Counted from the first letter of the stretch, positions 7,155-15,824 are shown. The stretch: DNA of 23,802 nucleotides from JAWODU01 sp046483125 (GCA_046483125.1 JAWODU010000021.1:1-23802); one strand, 5' to 3'. Numbers and translations are program-made. The notes: generated by a model not told the origin, from the letters alone.

Positions 7155-7685
7155 ATGAAATGTCAGAATTGCGGCGAACAGGAAGCAACGGTACACGTAA
7201 AGCAGTCCATAAACGGTGTTCAGGAAGAAATATACCTGTGCGCCCGGTGTGCCGAGGCCAAGGGAATAAACCTGACAGGTCCCCTTTCGCTGGCCGATTT
7301 CCTGTTCGCGGGAAAGGATACAGTAGAAGAGACGGATACCGTCGAATCTTTGACTTGCCCCGAGTGCCATATGAGCAAAAGCGATTTCAGAAAACTGTCC
7401 AGGCTGGGCTGTCCGGCATGCTACACGGTGTTCAGGCGGGAGCTGGAGCCCATGCTGTCGCGCATGCATAATTCTCCTGCGCATGTCGGGAAGGTGCCGG
7501 AGAAAGAGCGCATCCCGGTGCAGATTGCTTCCGCACGGAGGGAACTGAAAGAAGCCGTAAAGGCTGAAAAGTTTGAAAAAGCCGCCGTACTCCGCGATCA
7601 GCTCAGCGACCTTGCCCGCGAATCGGGGGAAAGCAAGTCGGCTGAGAACCCGGGCTTGGCCCGAGAGGAAAACCATGGTAGTTGA
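7155..7685 (+). CDS. mcsA: Protein-arginine kinase activator McsA
   Basis: The 176-residue protein has zinc-finger-type pairs CQNC (3-6), CARC (29-32), CPEC (68-71) and CPAC (86-89), then a UvrB/UvrC-type helical motif (about 127-155, ARRELKEAVKAEKFEKAAVLRD). This is the layout of McsA, which binds and activates the arginine kinase McsB. GGAG lies 10-15 bases before ATG 7155. It overlaps mcsB by 11 bases, and clpC follows, so the three should be co-expressed. No ctsR repressor gene is present, unlike the Bacillus operon. Confidence 0.94.
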   Translation: MKCQNCGEQEATVHVKQSINGVQEEIYLCARCAEAKGINLTGPLSLADFLFAGKDTVEETDTVESLTCPECHMSKSDFRKLSRLGCPACYTVFRRELEPMLSRMHNSPAHVGKVPEKERIPVQIASARRELKEAVKAEKFEKAAVLRDQLSDLARESGESKSAENPGLAREENHGS

Positions 7686-8733
7686 CGATCTGATTAAAAG
7701 CCCCGGATCATGGCTCACAATGGGCAGGGATTCGGCAATTGCCGTCAGCAGCCGCGTGCGACTGGCGCGGAATATTCGAACCTGCGCATTTCCTGGCTGG
7801 GCCGGCGACAGGGAAAGCGCGGAAGTATGTTCGCGCGTCAGGGAGGCAGGTTCACTCCTGCCGGAAATGGGTAGTCCGCTCTTCCTCAATATGGCCGGGA
7901 TAACGGACGTGGACAAAAAAGTACTGCAGGAGCGGCGCCTGGTAAGCAGTGAATTGTGCGATAAGTCCGCGGGCAGTGGCCTCATGGTTTCGGCGGATGA
8001 ACATATATCTATTATGATCAACGAAGAAGATCACATAAGAATTCAGGCCGTGACTCCGGGGCTTGACCTGCAGACGGCCTGGAGCCGCGTGTCGGCTGCG
8101 GATAGCGGCCTTGAACGACGCATAGATTACGCTTTTTCACGTACCCTCGGGTATCTGACAGCGTGTCCCAGCAACGTGGGAACGGGCTTGAGAGCGGGGG
8201 TCATGCTGCATCTGGCCGGGTTGAAACTGACCGAAGACCTGGATTCCGTCATCAGGGGGTTAAGCGTGCTCGGGTTTGAAATTCGAGGGTTGTTCGGGGA
8301 AGGGACGGATGCATGGGGGAATATGTACCAGATATCAAACCGGTCGACCCTAGGGGATTCAGAGGAAAATATATTAAAAAACCTGACGGACGTGGCGGAA
8401 GAGCTTATAGGCCATGAACGCGATGCCAGGCTCAGGCTCCTGGAAGCACGGTCCAGGGCTGTAAGGGACCACGTGGCGCGGGCTTTCGGTATTGTACGCC
8501 ATTGTGAAATGCTGTCTTCGCGCGAAGCTATTGAATTTCTTTCAATCTTGCGTTTCGGAGCAGAAATGGGTATGCTGAAAGAAATTTCGCCGGGCAGGAT
8601 CAACCGGATTATGCTTCTGACCCAGGCGGGACATCTTCAGAAAATAGCCGGCAAGGTGATAGAAGCCGGAGAGAGAGACGCTATGCGGGCGCGCCTGGTG
8701 AGGGACCGCCTGGGAAATATGAAATTTTATTGA
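7675..8733 (+). CDS. mcsB: Protein-arginine kinase McsB
   Basis: The 352-residue product is a phosphagen-kinase-fold enzyme that phosphorylates arginines on misfolded proteins and so marks them for ClpC-ClpP. It shows SSRVRLARN (25-33), INEEDHIRIQ (about 115-124), the catalytic-loop cysteine Cys164 in CPSNVGTGLRAG, and STLGDSEENI (224-232). RDAMRA at 334-339 fits the RDxxRA phosphoarginine-binding allosteric motif, so feedback activation looks intact. The frame stays open 34 codons upstream, but the ATG at 7675 aligns with McsB N-termini (WL, then SSRVRLARN) and overlaps mcsA by 11 bases. It ends 15 bases before clpC. Confidence 0.95.
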   Translation: MVVDDLIKSPGSWLTMGRDSAIAVSSRVRLARNIRTCAFPGWAGDRESAEVCSRVREAGSLLPEMGSPLFLNMAGITDVDKKVLQERRLVSSELCDKSAGSGLMVSADEHISIMINEEDHIRIQAVTPGLDLQTAWSRVSAADSGLERRIDYAFSRTLGYLTACPSNVGTGLRAGVMLHLAGLKLTEDLDSVIRGLSVLGFEIRGLFGEGTDAWGNMYQISNRSTLGDSEENILKNLTDVAEELIGHERDARLRLLEARSRAVRDHVARAFGIVRHCEMLSSREAIEFLSILRFGAEMGMLKEISPGRINRIMLLTQAGHLQKIAGKVIEAGERDAMRARLVRDRLGNMKFY

Positions 8734-8748
8734 ACGGAGGATCGGAAA

Positions 8749-11226
8749 ATGGCGCATCAGGGTTTCAGTAACTTTACACCGCGGGCACAACGGGCGATAC
8801 AGTACGCCAGACGCGAAGCGGATAATTTTAATCACCCGTACGTGGGAACCGAGCATCTTCTTCTGGGCCTTATAAGCCTGGGAGAGGGAGTTGCCGTAAG
8901 CGTAATAGAACGGATGGGCATATCGCTTGAAAGCGTCCGCTACGAAGTCGAAAAAGCCGTGGGGCACGGACCTGAAACGAAAACCGTCGGCGACGCTCCT
9001 TTTACTCCGAGGGCCAAGAAAGTGCTCCAGCTTGCCATTGTTGAAGCACAGGCTCTGAATCATTCTTACGTGGGGACCGAGCATATTCTCCTGGGTCTTC
9101 TTCGGGAAGGAGAAGGTTTCGCGGCCAAGGTCCTGCGGAACCTGGACGTGGACCTGGAAACGGTGAGGGCGGAAATCTTAAGAGAGCTGGACCCGAGTTT
9201 TGACCAGGATGAACAGGTTCCCGCGGAACCGCGGCCAGGCAGTGGAAAGAAGGCGTCCAAAACGCCTGCGCTCAACACGTTCGGCCGGAACCTGACGGAG
9301 CTTGCCGGCAAGGGAGAACTGGATCCGGTAATCGGCCGCGCGGACGAGCTTGAACGCGTCGTTCAGATTCTCTGCAGGCGCAACAAGAACAACCCGGTTC
9401 TGCTGGGAGAAGCGGGCGTGGGCAAGACGGCAATCGTGGAAGGTCTGGCCCGGGCCGTTGTGGCGGGAGATGTTCCGGAACTGATGCGGGGGAAGCAGGT
9501 TATCGCGCTTGATATGGCCCTGATGATAGCGGGCACCAAGTATCGCGGGCAGTTCGAAGAAAGAATAAAGGCCGTTATGGATGAAATCCGCCGCGCGGGC
9601 AACGTGATACTTTTCATAGACGAAATGCATACCATCGTGGGAGCCGGGTCCGCAGAAGGCGCGATGGACGCGTCAAATATTATCAAACCGGCTCTTGCCC
9701 GCGGCGAACTGCAATGCGTCGGCGCTACCACCATGGACGAGTACCGGAAGTATATTGAGAAGGATTCGGCTCTTGAACGCAGGTTTCAGCCGGTCAGGGT
9801 CGACGAGCCGTCCGTTGAGGAAACAATCGAAATTCTCAAGGGGGTCCGCCCCCGGTACGAGATGCATCACAACGTGTCGTTTGAAGATGCAGCCATAGAA
9901 ACGGCGGCCAGGTTCGCCGACAGGTATATTACGGGGCGTTACCTCCCTGACAAGGCCATAGACTCTATTGACGAAGCCGGGGCCCGTGTGAGGATTGCGG
10001 CTACCACTCGTTCTCCCGAACTGCGTCAGCGGGAAACGGAAATTGAAGAAGTCCGGCTGAAAAAGGAGGCGGCCATCAAGCAGCAGCATTTTGAAGAAGC
10101 CGCCCAGCTCAGGGACAAGGAAAGGACGGAGCGGAAAGCCCTGGAAGGGGTGGTGGAGGAGTGGAAAAAAGAAAACCGGGACAAAGAACTGACCGTTACG
10201 TCGGAGGACGTGATGGCGGTCATTGCCAAAACCAGCGGTGTTCCTCTGCAGAGAATGGAAGCTGGAGAGCAGGCCAGACTGCTCGACATGGAAAAGGAAC
10301 TGGAGAAGGCCGTGGTCGGCCAGACGGAAGCGGTGCAGGCCGTGTCGAGAGCACTGCGCCGTTCGCGCGTCGACCTCAAGGATCCCCGCCGCCCGATAGG
10401 ATCTTTCGTGTTCCTGGGCCCGACCGGGGTGGGCAAGACTCTGCTGGCCAAATCGCTTGCGGAATTCATGTTCGACGACTCCGAGGCCCTCATCCAGCTG
10501 GACATGTCGGAGTACATGGAGAAATTCACCGTTTCAAGGCTGGTGGGTTCTCCGCCGGGATATGTCGGACACGATGAAGGCGGACAGCTTACGGAAAAAG
10601 TCAGGCGCCGTCCTTATTCGGTTGTATTGTTCGATGAAGTCGAAAAGGCCCATCCCGAGGTAATGCATATGCTCCTGCAGATCCTCGAGGAAGGCAAACT
10701 GACCGACAGTCTGGGCCGGTCGATTGATTTCAGAAACACCGTCGTCATTCTGACCTCGAACCTGGGTTTCGATTCGGCGAAGAAGGGAAAGGGACTGGGT
10801 TTCGGGGTGTCGGACGAAAAAGCAGATTACGGCAAGCTTAAGGCCGCAATGATCGACGAGGCTAAAAAAGTGTTCAAGCCCGAACTCCTGAACCGCTTCG
10901 ACGAAGTCGTGGTATTCAGACAGCTCGGGCGGGAAGACGTGGTGAAGATACTCGAGATAGAAATGGCGAAGGTCCGTAAACGGCTCGAGGAAAAGGGCAG
11001 ACGCCTGGAGCTTTCAAAATCCGCCGCGGACTTCCTGGTGAACAAAGGGTTTGACGAAAGTCTTGGAGCGAGGCCGTTGAGAAGGGCTATAGAGAAGTAC
11101 GTGGAAGACCCGCTGGCCGAAGAGATACTGCGCGGCAAACTGGATCCGTCAAATTCGGTCCGTGTGGTCAGCTCCGGCTCCGGAGAGGGCCTGGGGTTCC
11201 GGCAGAAAAAGGCAGCCGTTAAGTGA
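8749..11226 (+). CDS. clpC: ClpC-type AAA+ unfoldase, Clp protease ATPase subunit
   Basis: The 825-residue cytosolic hexameric unfoldase feeds substrates, including arginine-phosphorylated ones, to ClpP. It has two N-terminal repeats (about 4-75 and 80-147), the first Walker A GEAGVGKT (220-227) and Walker B VILFIDE (286-292), a UVR-containing middle domain (about 431-465, EEVRLKKEAAIKQQHFEEAA), and the second Walker A GPTGVGKT (557-564) and Walker B VVLFDE (625-630). The tripeptide LGF at 683-685 is in the position of the ClpP docking loop. Length and M-domain size fit ClpC rather than ClpA or ClpB. A strong GGAGG precedes ATG 8749. It is the last gene of the mcsA-mcsB-clpC cassette. Confidence 0.97.
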   Translation: MAHQGFSNFTPRAQRAIQYARREADNFNHPYVGTEHLLLGLISLGEGVAVSVIERMGISLESVRYEVEKAVGHGPETKTVGDAPFTPRAKKVLQLAIVEAQALNHSYVGTEHILLGLLREGEGFAAKVLRNLDVDLETVRAEILRELDPSFDQDEQVPAEPRPGSGKKASKTPALNTFGRNLTELAGKGELDPVIGRADELERVVQILCRRNKNNPVLLGEAGVGKTAIVEGLARAVVAGDVPELMRGKQVIALDMALMIAGTKYRGQFEERIKAVMDEIRRAGNVILFIDEMHTIVGAGSAEGAMDASNIIKPALARGELQCVGATTMDEYRKYIEKDSALERRFQPVRVDEPSVEETIEILKGVRPRYEMHHNVSFEDAAIETAARFADRYITGRYLPDKAIDSIDEAGARVRIAATTRSPELRQRETEIEEVRLKKEAAIKQQHFEEAAQLRDKERTERKALEGVVEEWKKENRDKELTVTSEDVMAVIAKTSGVPLQRMEAGEQARLLDMEKELEKAVVGQTEAVQAVSRALRRSRVDLKDPRRPIGSFVFLGPTGVGKTLLAKSLAEFMFDDSEALIQLDMSEYMEKFTVSRLVGSPPGYVGHDEGGQLTEKVRRRPYSVVLFDEVEKAHPEVMHMLLQILEEGKLTDSLGRSIDFRNTVVILTSNLGFDSAKKGKGLGFGVSDEKADYGKLKAAMIDEAKKVFKPELLNRFDEVVVFRQLGREDVVKILEIEMAKVRKRLEEKGRRLELSKSAADFLVNKGFDESLGARPLRRAIEKYVEDPLAEEILRGKLDPSNSVRVVSSGSGEGLGFRQKKAAVK

Positions 11227-11228
11227 GC

Positions 11229-11272
11229 AGGGGGTATCGGTATTCAGTGTACTGAACACTACTATTCCCCCT
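11229..11272. terminator. Possible stem-loop after clpC
   Basis: AGGGGG (11229-11234) can pair with CCCCCT (11267-11272). Between them lie the palindrome TTCAGTGTACTGAA (11243-11256) and an alternative stem AGTGT/ACACT (11246-11260). Only two T residues follow, so intrinsic termination is uncertain; a regulatory site for the next operon is as likely. Confidence 0.3.
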
Positions 11273-11352
11273 TGCATATACCTGCCGGTTAGTGTAGGTA
11301 TTTAGGGCTGAATCTGCCGCTGTTATGGTAACAGGGGCACTTGGAGTAAAGA

Positions 11353-11601
11353 ATGTCGGTAAAAATCAGATTGACCAGGACCGGCGCACGGAACGACGTC
11401 TGCTACAGGGTTGTGGCCGCGGATTCGCGTTCGCCGCGTGACGGAGGAGTGCTTGACATCCTCGGTTGGTACGATCCCAAGAGAACCGGGAAGAACTGCG
11501 ATCTCAAGATGGAGCGAATCGAGCACTGGCGGAGTCACGGGGCGATAATGAGCGACACGGTGAGGAACCTTGTAAAAAAGGCGCGAAAGCCGGAAGCATA
11601 G
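11353..11601 (+). CDS. rpsP: 30S ribosomal protein S16
   Basis: The 82-residue product matches bS16: the N-terminal VKIRLTRTGARNDVCYRVV, then DSRSPRDGGVLDILGWYDP and the final RIEHWRSHGAIMSDTV. It binds 16S rRNA and is needed for 30S assembly. Length is typical (about 80). GGAG lies 7 bases before ATG 11353. It heads a translation/RNA operon; trmD begins 22 bases after its stop with no rimM or KH-domain gene in between. The promoter must lie in the 126 bases after clpC, but I see no convincing -10/-35 pair there. Confidence 0.97.
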   Translation: MSVKIRLTRTGARNDVCYRVVAADSRSPRDGGVLDILGWYDPKRTGKNCDLKMERIEHWRSHGAIMSDTVRNLVKKARKPEA

Positions 11602-11623
11602 CCTCTGAAACTCTAGAGAGATT

Positions 11624-12328
11624 ATGGCCCCCCTTTTACGGATTGATATTGTAACGATCTTTCCCCGTATGCTGGAGGGCTTTACAGGCGAAAGCATGCT
11701 TAAGCGCGCGGTCCGGCGGGGTCTTGTACGGATCGGATTCGTAAATCCCAGGGATTTTACCTCGGACAGGCATAGAACCACCGACGACAGACCTTACGGG
11801 GGCGGCGCGGGCATGGTCATGAAGCCGGAGCCTCTGTATAAGGCCGTGGAATCGGTAAGGGGCCCGGAAAGCCGGGTTGTTCTGATGACGCCGCAGGGCC
11901 GCGTATTCAACCAGGCTTCTGCGTTGGAATTGTCGCGGGGAAAGCATGTGGTTGTAGTTTGCGGCCATTATGAGGGAATCGACGAACGTGTCAGGCGGCT
12001 GGCGAGTGATGAAATTTCGATAGGCGACTACGTGCTGACCAACGGGGCATTGGCGGCGGCTGTGCTTGCGGACGCGGTGGTCAGGCTGGTGCCGGGTGTA
12101 GTAGGTGGAGAAGGCGCCGTAGAAAACGAATCGTTTTCCGACGGGCGGCTTGATTATCCTCAATATACGCGTCCGGAGGAATTCAGGGGCATGAGGGTCC
12201 CCGGGGTGCTTCTCTCCGGCAATCACGAACAGATCGCGGAATGGCGCGGTGAACAGTCGGAAATCAGAACGGGAAAAAGACGGCCGGATCTCATTCAAAA
12301 CCATGAGACCGGCGGAAAGAAACGGTAA
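11624..12328 (+). CDS. trmD: tRNA (guanine-N1-)-methyltransferase
   Basis: The 234-residue SPOUT-family enzyme methylates G37 of tRNAs next to the anticodon, using S-adenosylmethionine, and prevents +1 frameshifting. Diagnostic segments are DIVTIFPRMLEGF, DDRPYGGGAGMVMKPEP, the knot region VVVCGHYEGIDERV and SIGDYVLTNGALAA, and GRLDYPQYTRPEEFRG followed by LLSGNHEQIAEWR. Length is normal. ATG 11624 is preceded only by a weak AGAGAG. The order rpsP-trmD-rplS is conserved across bacteria, but the usual rimM before trmD is missing. Confidence 0.97.
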   Translation: MAPLLRIDIVTIFPRMLEGFTGESMLKRAVRRGLVRIGFVNPRDFTSDRHRTTDDRPYGGGAGMVMKPEPLYKAVESVRGPESRVVLMTPQGRVFNQASALELSRGKHVVVVCGHYEGIDERVRRLASDEISIGDYVLTNGALAAAVLADAVVRLVPGVVGGEGAVENESFSDGRLDYPQYTRPEEFRGMRVPGVLLSGNHEQIAEWRGEQSEIRTGKRRPDLIQNHETGGKKR

Positions 12329-12337
12329 AGGTGGGCC

Positions 12338-12694
12338 ATGGTATCGGAGTTAGTAGACAAGATCGGTCGGGAAGGCATGCAGAAGGAACGCAGCACGGAC
12401 TTCGGCATCGGTGACGGGGTCAGGGTTTTCGCCAGAATAAAAGAAGGCGACAAGGAGCGGATTCAGGCCTTCAGCGGTGTCGTCATAGCCCGTAACGGAG
12501 GTGGCGCGGGTGAAATGTTCACCGTGAGACGCGTATCGCACGGCGTCGGAGTGGAAAAAGTGTTCCCCGTGCATTCGCCCTATATTGACCGCATAGAGGT
12601 CCAGAGACGCGGCCGGGTTCGCCGGGCGAAGCTGTATTATCTGAGGAATATCCGCGGCACAAAAATGAAGGTAAAAGGCGTCGGCCGGAAGTAA
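12338..12694 (+). CDS. rplS: 50S ribosomal protein L19
   Basis: The 118-residue product matches bL19, which lies at the 30S-50S interface. Visible are FGIGDGVRVFARIKEGDKERIQ, FSGVVIARNGGG, FTVRRVSHGVGVEKVFPVHSPYI and the basic end RVRRAKLYYLRNIRG. Length is typical (115-120). AGGTGG lies 4 bases before ATG 12338. It is 9 bases after trmD and 7 before rnhB, so it is clearly in the same operon. Confidence 0.97.
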   Translation: MVSELVDKIGREGMQKERSTDFGIGDGVRVFARIKEGDKERIQAFSGVVIARNGGGAGEMFTVRRVSHGVGVEKVFPVHSPYIDRIEVQRRGRVRRAKLYYLRNIRGTKMKVKGVGRK

Positions 12695-12701
12695 CTCTGG
12701 C

Positions 12702-13418
12702 GTGAACGATCTTCTGAAGTTCGAGCGTGATTACTGGAGCAGGGGATTCACCCGGATTGCCGGGGTGGATGAAGCCGGAAGGGGGCCCCTCGCCGGCCCC
12801 GTGGTAGCCGCCGCCGTGATATTGAATTCCGATCTCGCGGAGTCACAGTGGGTTGGCGATCTCAGCGGAGTTACGGATTCCAAGAAACTTTCCGCCGCGC
12901 GGCGCGACCATTTCTTCCAGGTGCTGATTCGTGATAAATCCATCGCAATCGGAGTAGGTTCGGCGGCGGTCGAAGAAATAGATTCCATAAATATACTTCG
13001 CGCGTCCGATCTGGCGATGTGTCGGGCCGTAAACAATCTCCCCGAATCGCCCGATTGCGTGTTTGTAGACGGATCGTCAGCCGCCGATCTGAAATGCACG
13101 GCGCTTCCTATTGTGGGGGGCGACTCGAAAAGTCTGTCCGTTGCCGCCGCCAGCATCGTGGCCAAGGTCGTCAGGGACCGGTATATGATCGAAGTGGACG
13201 GGACCTATCCGGAGTACGGTTTTGCCCGGCATAAAGGTTACGGGTCGAAGGCGCATGTCCAGGCCCTGCTGGAACACGGCCCCGTAGATATACACAGGCG
13301 GACATTCAGGCCGGTCATGGAGGCGTCCGAAATCAGGCGCCGTTCGGACGCGGAGAACGCGATGGCGGAAGAAATACCTGATTTAAGCCGAGCCGCAAAT
13401 GAGCAGGGACACGCGTGA
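12702..13418 (+). CDS. rnhB: Ribonuclease HII
   Basis: The 238-residue product degrades the RNA strand of RNA-DNA hybrids and removes ribonucleotides from DNA. The signature GVDEAGRGPLAGPVVAAAV (21-39) carries the catalytic Asp23-Glu24, with the other acidic residues at Asp123 (VDGSS) and Asp159 (KVVRDRY). GGDSKSLSVAAASIVAK is the usual family segment. The C-terminal 35 residues after the core are charged and variable, making it slightly longer than E. coli RnhB (198). The start is GTG 12702, seven bases after rplS, with poor Shine-Dalgarno. It overlaps yraN by 20 bases. Confidence 0.95.
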   Translation: MNDLLKFERDYWSRGFTRIAGVDEAGRGPLAGPVVAAAVILNSDLAESQWVGDLSGVTDSKKLSAARRDHFFQVLIRDKSIAIGVGSAAVEEIDSINILRASDLAMCRAVNNLPESPDCVFVDGSSAADLKCTALPIVGGDSKSLSVAAASIVAKVVRDRYMIEVDGTYPEYGFARHKGYGSKAHVQALLEHGPVDIHRRTFRPVMEASEIRRRSDAENAMAEEIPDLSRAANEQGHA

Positions 13419-13791
13419 AGCCGGGGAATGGGGAGAAGACGTGGCTGTCGCGGCGCTGAGGAAGAAAGGCTTCAGAATCGTGGGCAGGCAGGTCCGGCTT
13501 GCGAGACGGGATGAGCTGGACATAGTGGCCAGGGACGGCGATTCGCTGGTTTTTGTCGAGGTAAAGACGAGAAAGAACGAGGATTTCGGGCGGCCCGTCG
13601 AAGCAGTTGACAGGAGGAAACGCCATGTACTGTCCAGGGCCGCTGTGCGGTACCTCAAAAGAATGAAAAATCCGCATGTATGCTTTCGTTTTGATGTGGT
13701 AGAAGTAATCGGACAGCCGTTTACGGAAAACCCCGTCGTGAATCACATAGAAAACGCGTTCAGCCTGGACAGAAGATACTCATTGCCGTAG
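13399..13791 (+). CDS. yraN: YraN/UPF0102 family protein, nuclease-like fold
   Basis: The 130-residue protein belongs to the UPF0102 family, whose biochemical role is not settled. It has GEWGEDVAVAALRKKGF (about 9-25), then RRDELDIVARD (Glu39, Asp41) and VFVEVKTRK (Glu54, Lys56), which together have the E-x-D/E-x-K spacing of the restriction-endonuclease-like fold. The family is very often next to rnhB, as here. ATG 13399 lies within the end of rnhB, suggesting coupled translation. Confidence 0.93.
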   Translation: MSRDTREAGEWGEDVAVAALRKKGFRIVGRQVRLARRDELDIVARDGDSLVFVEVKTRKNEDFGRPVEAVDRRKRHVLSRAAVRYLKRMKNPHVCFRFDVVEVIGQPFTENPVVNHIENAFSLDRRYSLP

Positions 13792-13829
13792 GGGTGACGC
13801 AGTCACTCTTGAATAACAGGAGGATACAT

Positions 13830-15803
13830 ATGACCAAACTACACATTACATTTCTACTGCTGTGGATCGCTGTGTGCTTCACCGCTTCCGCCGTACAACG
13901 CTCGGAGCTTTCACCTGAAGCCGCCGAGCTGGTACCGGAAGGAAATATAATTACGCTGGAACTCCATGACGGGCGCACCGTAGAGGGTAGTATCATGCTT
14001 GAAAAGCCGGACTATATCCTGTTGAGGGTGCGTATTCCGGAGAAGAACGCGACCGTTTCAAGGCGGATCCGCAAATCGCAGATAAAGGAAAAAAGAACCC
14101 GGGACGTCTGTTCGCTTCTCGCGGACAAGCTTATGAAATTCAGCCTCGATCCGGACAAGAGCATGACGGCCGATGAATACAGCCGGGGCGTACGTCTTTT
14201 CGACGAATTCCTGCAGAAGTGTTCCGGGTTTCCGCGGACCTCCGCAATACAGAAAAAGCGTGACCGGTTCGCGGCCGAATATCAGAAGGTAAAACGCGGT
14301 CTCAAAAGACGCGGCGGCAAATGGGGCGGCCCCATATGGGATACCATAAAGGAATATGAGGAACTGGGAGAGAAGATAAAGGAACACAAGGAGCTGTTGC
14401 GCGAAGCGCGGCGCCGCCGCCGCGGCCGGGAAAAACCCGAAATGACTCCGGACGAGATCGAGAAGCAGATCGAGATGTTCGAGGAGCGGAGAGAACAGCT
14501 TGTCAAGCTTCTGCCGGAGCAGATGCAGAACCGGGTGCCCGACCTGATAAGGGCGAAGGAGTGGGACTATGCCGTAAGCGAAACCACGGCTTTTCTGGAT
14601 TTCTGGGTGGACAACGTGCTGGAGCTTGGCGAACAGGACGCTGAAAAACGGCGTCGCAGGAAAAAAATCACTCAATCTTTTCGCGAGATGGACTTTGACT
14701 ACATAATGCGGATGCAGGAAGCGATAATGGAGGGTTACCGGAAGGAAAAAGGCAAAGAAGACATGGAGGGAAAACCCGCGCCGCGCGAGTTTGAGGACAT
14801 GGTTTACGTTCCCGGCGGCTACTTTTTGATGGGTCTGCGGGATGCGAAACCGACCGACTCGTATTTCCCCATGCACGTTGTGTGGGTGAGCCCTTACTTC
14901 ATAGATAAGTACGAGGCGGACAATGCCGAATACCGGGAATTTGTGGATTTCGTCAAAACCAGCGGGGAGGCGTGGATGGAGCACGACGACGCTCCGCCCC
15001 TAAAAAAACACGAGGCCGAAGGCTGGAAAAAGGCGTCTCTTAGTCGTGATAGACAGCCGGTCGTCGGGGTAGACTGGTACGACGCTTTTGCCTACGCGAG
15101 ATGGCGGGCCTTCGCCGGGAAGAACGATGCCGGAAACGCCCAATCCAAATTCGAAAACTGGCAGAGACGGGGGGAGTTGACCCCTATCCTGCGTCTGCCC
15201 ACGGAAGCGGAATGGGAAAAGGCGGCGCGCGGAGCTGGCGGCAGAAAATACCCCTGGGGCGATACCGATCCCGGGAAATGCGCCATAAGCTGTAAACCGG
15301 GGCGCGATTTTCTGGCTTCGGAGATGGACAGGCAGAACCCTCCGGCTATTCGCGCCGAAAAAACCAGAAGCGGCGGATGCGCATGCGTCAAGGAAGCCGA
15401 AGCCCCGCCTCCGCCTCCCACGCGCCTGCCGGTAGAGACATGGGACGTGGATAAGTACCTGTCGCCCGAAGCCATACAGGCAATCGCCGATGAAGACTTC
15501 GAGTGGGACAAGGTATATACCAGCCCGTACGGCGTTTACCATATGGGCGGGAACGCGGCCGAATGGGTAGGGGACCTTTACGAAGGCGTTTACCTGCGAT
15601 GTGACGAGTACCTCAATCCCACCGGGCCCGAAGAAGGCGAAGTTCACGTGTACCGGGGCGGCTCCTACCTGACCGGCAATGAAGAAGGCATGACCACGTA
15701 TCACCGGGGGCACCCGAAAGACGACAGGCAGAAGTCCGGCTGTACGAGAGGCGGGCCGTTCATAGGCTTCCGCTGCGCCATATCAGCCGGCCCGGTTCCG
15801 TGA
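13830..15803 (+). CDS. Exported FGE/SUMF1-fold protein with coiled-coil middle region
   Basis: The 657-residue product begins with a signal peptide (residues 1-21, ending TASA), so it is probably exported. Residues 38-88 form a small beta-rich segment (ITLELHDGRTVEGSI), about 95-310 are helical and highly charged, and 324-651 are a formylglycine-generating-enzyme/sulfatase-modifying-factor domain: MVYVPGGYFLMG, RLPTEAEWEKAARG, YPWGD, GGNAAEWVGD, YRGGSY and GFRCA. The catalytic cysteine of true FGE is absent (YHRGHPK at the YRCAAR position), so aldehyde formation on sulfatases is unlikely. A cysteine- and proline-containing insertion of about 80 residues (485-563) interrupts the domain. An AGGAGG site precedes ATG 13830; an in-frame GTG at 13794 lacks one. 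It lies 38 bases after yraN, perhaps as the operon tail. Confidence 0.88.
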   Translation: MTKLHITFLLLWIAVCFTASAVQRSELSPEAAELVPEGNIITLELHDGRTVEGSIMLEKPDYILLRVRIPEKNATVSRRIRKSQIKEKRTRDVCSLLADKLMKFSLDPDKSMTADEYSRGVRLFDEFLQKCSGFPRTSAIQKKRDRFAAEYQKVKRGLKRRGGKWGGPIWDTIKEYEELGEKIKEHKELLREARRRRRGREKPEMTPDEIEKQIEMFEERREQLVKLLPEQMQNRVPDLIRAKEWDYAVSETTAFLDFWVDNVLELGEQDAEKRRRRKKITQSFREMDFDYIMRMQEAIMEGYRKEKGKEDMEGKPAPREFEDMVYVPGGYFLMGLRDAKPTDSYFPMHVVWVSPYFIDKYEADNAEYREFVDFVKTSGEAWMEHDDAPPLKKHEAEGWKKASLSRDRQPVVGVDWYDAFAYARWRAFAGKNDAGNAQSKFENWQRRGELTPILRLPTEAEWEKAARGAGGRKYPWGDTDPGKCAISCKPGRDFLASEMDRQNPPAIRAEKTRSGGCACVKEAEAPPPPPTRLPVETWDVDKYLSPEAIQAIADEDFEWDKVYTSPYGVYHMGGNAAEWVGDLYEGVYLRCDEYLNPTGPEEGEVHVYRGGSYLTGNEEGMTTYHRGHPKDDRQKSGCTRGGPFIGFRCAISAGPVP

Positions 15804-15824
15804 GAAGTGCCATCGTTGCTGCAG

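Noticed and set aside
7573..7674. 34-codon upstream extension of mcsB
   Set aside because: It overlaps the mcsA coding end deeply and does not resemble McsB; ATG 7675 fits the family N-terminus.
6813..8021. 402-codon open frame on the minus strand across ilvE, mcsA and mcsB
   Set aside because: It is the antisense shadow of three clearly conserved genes in GC-rich DNA, and its translation shows no recognisable domain.
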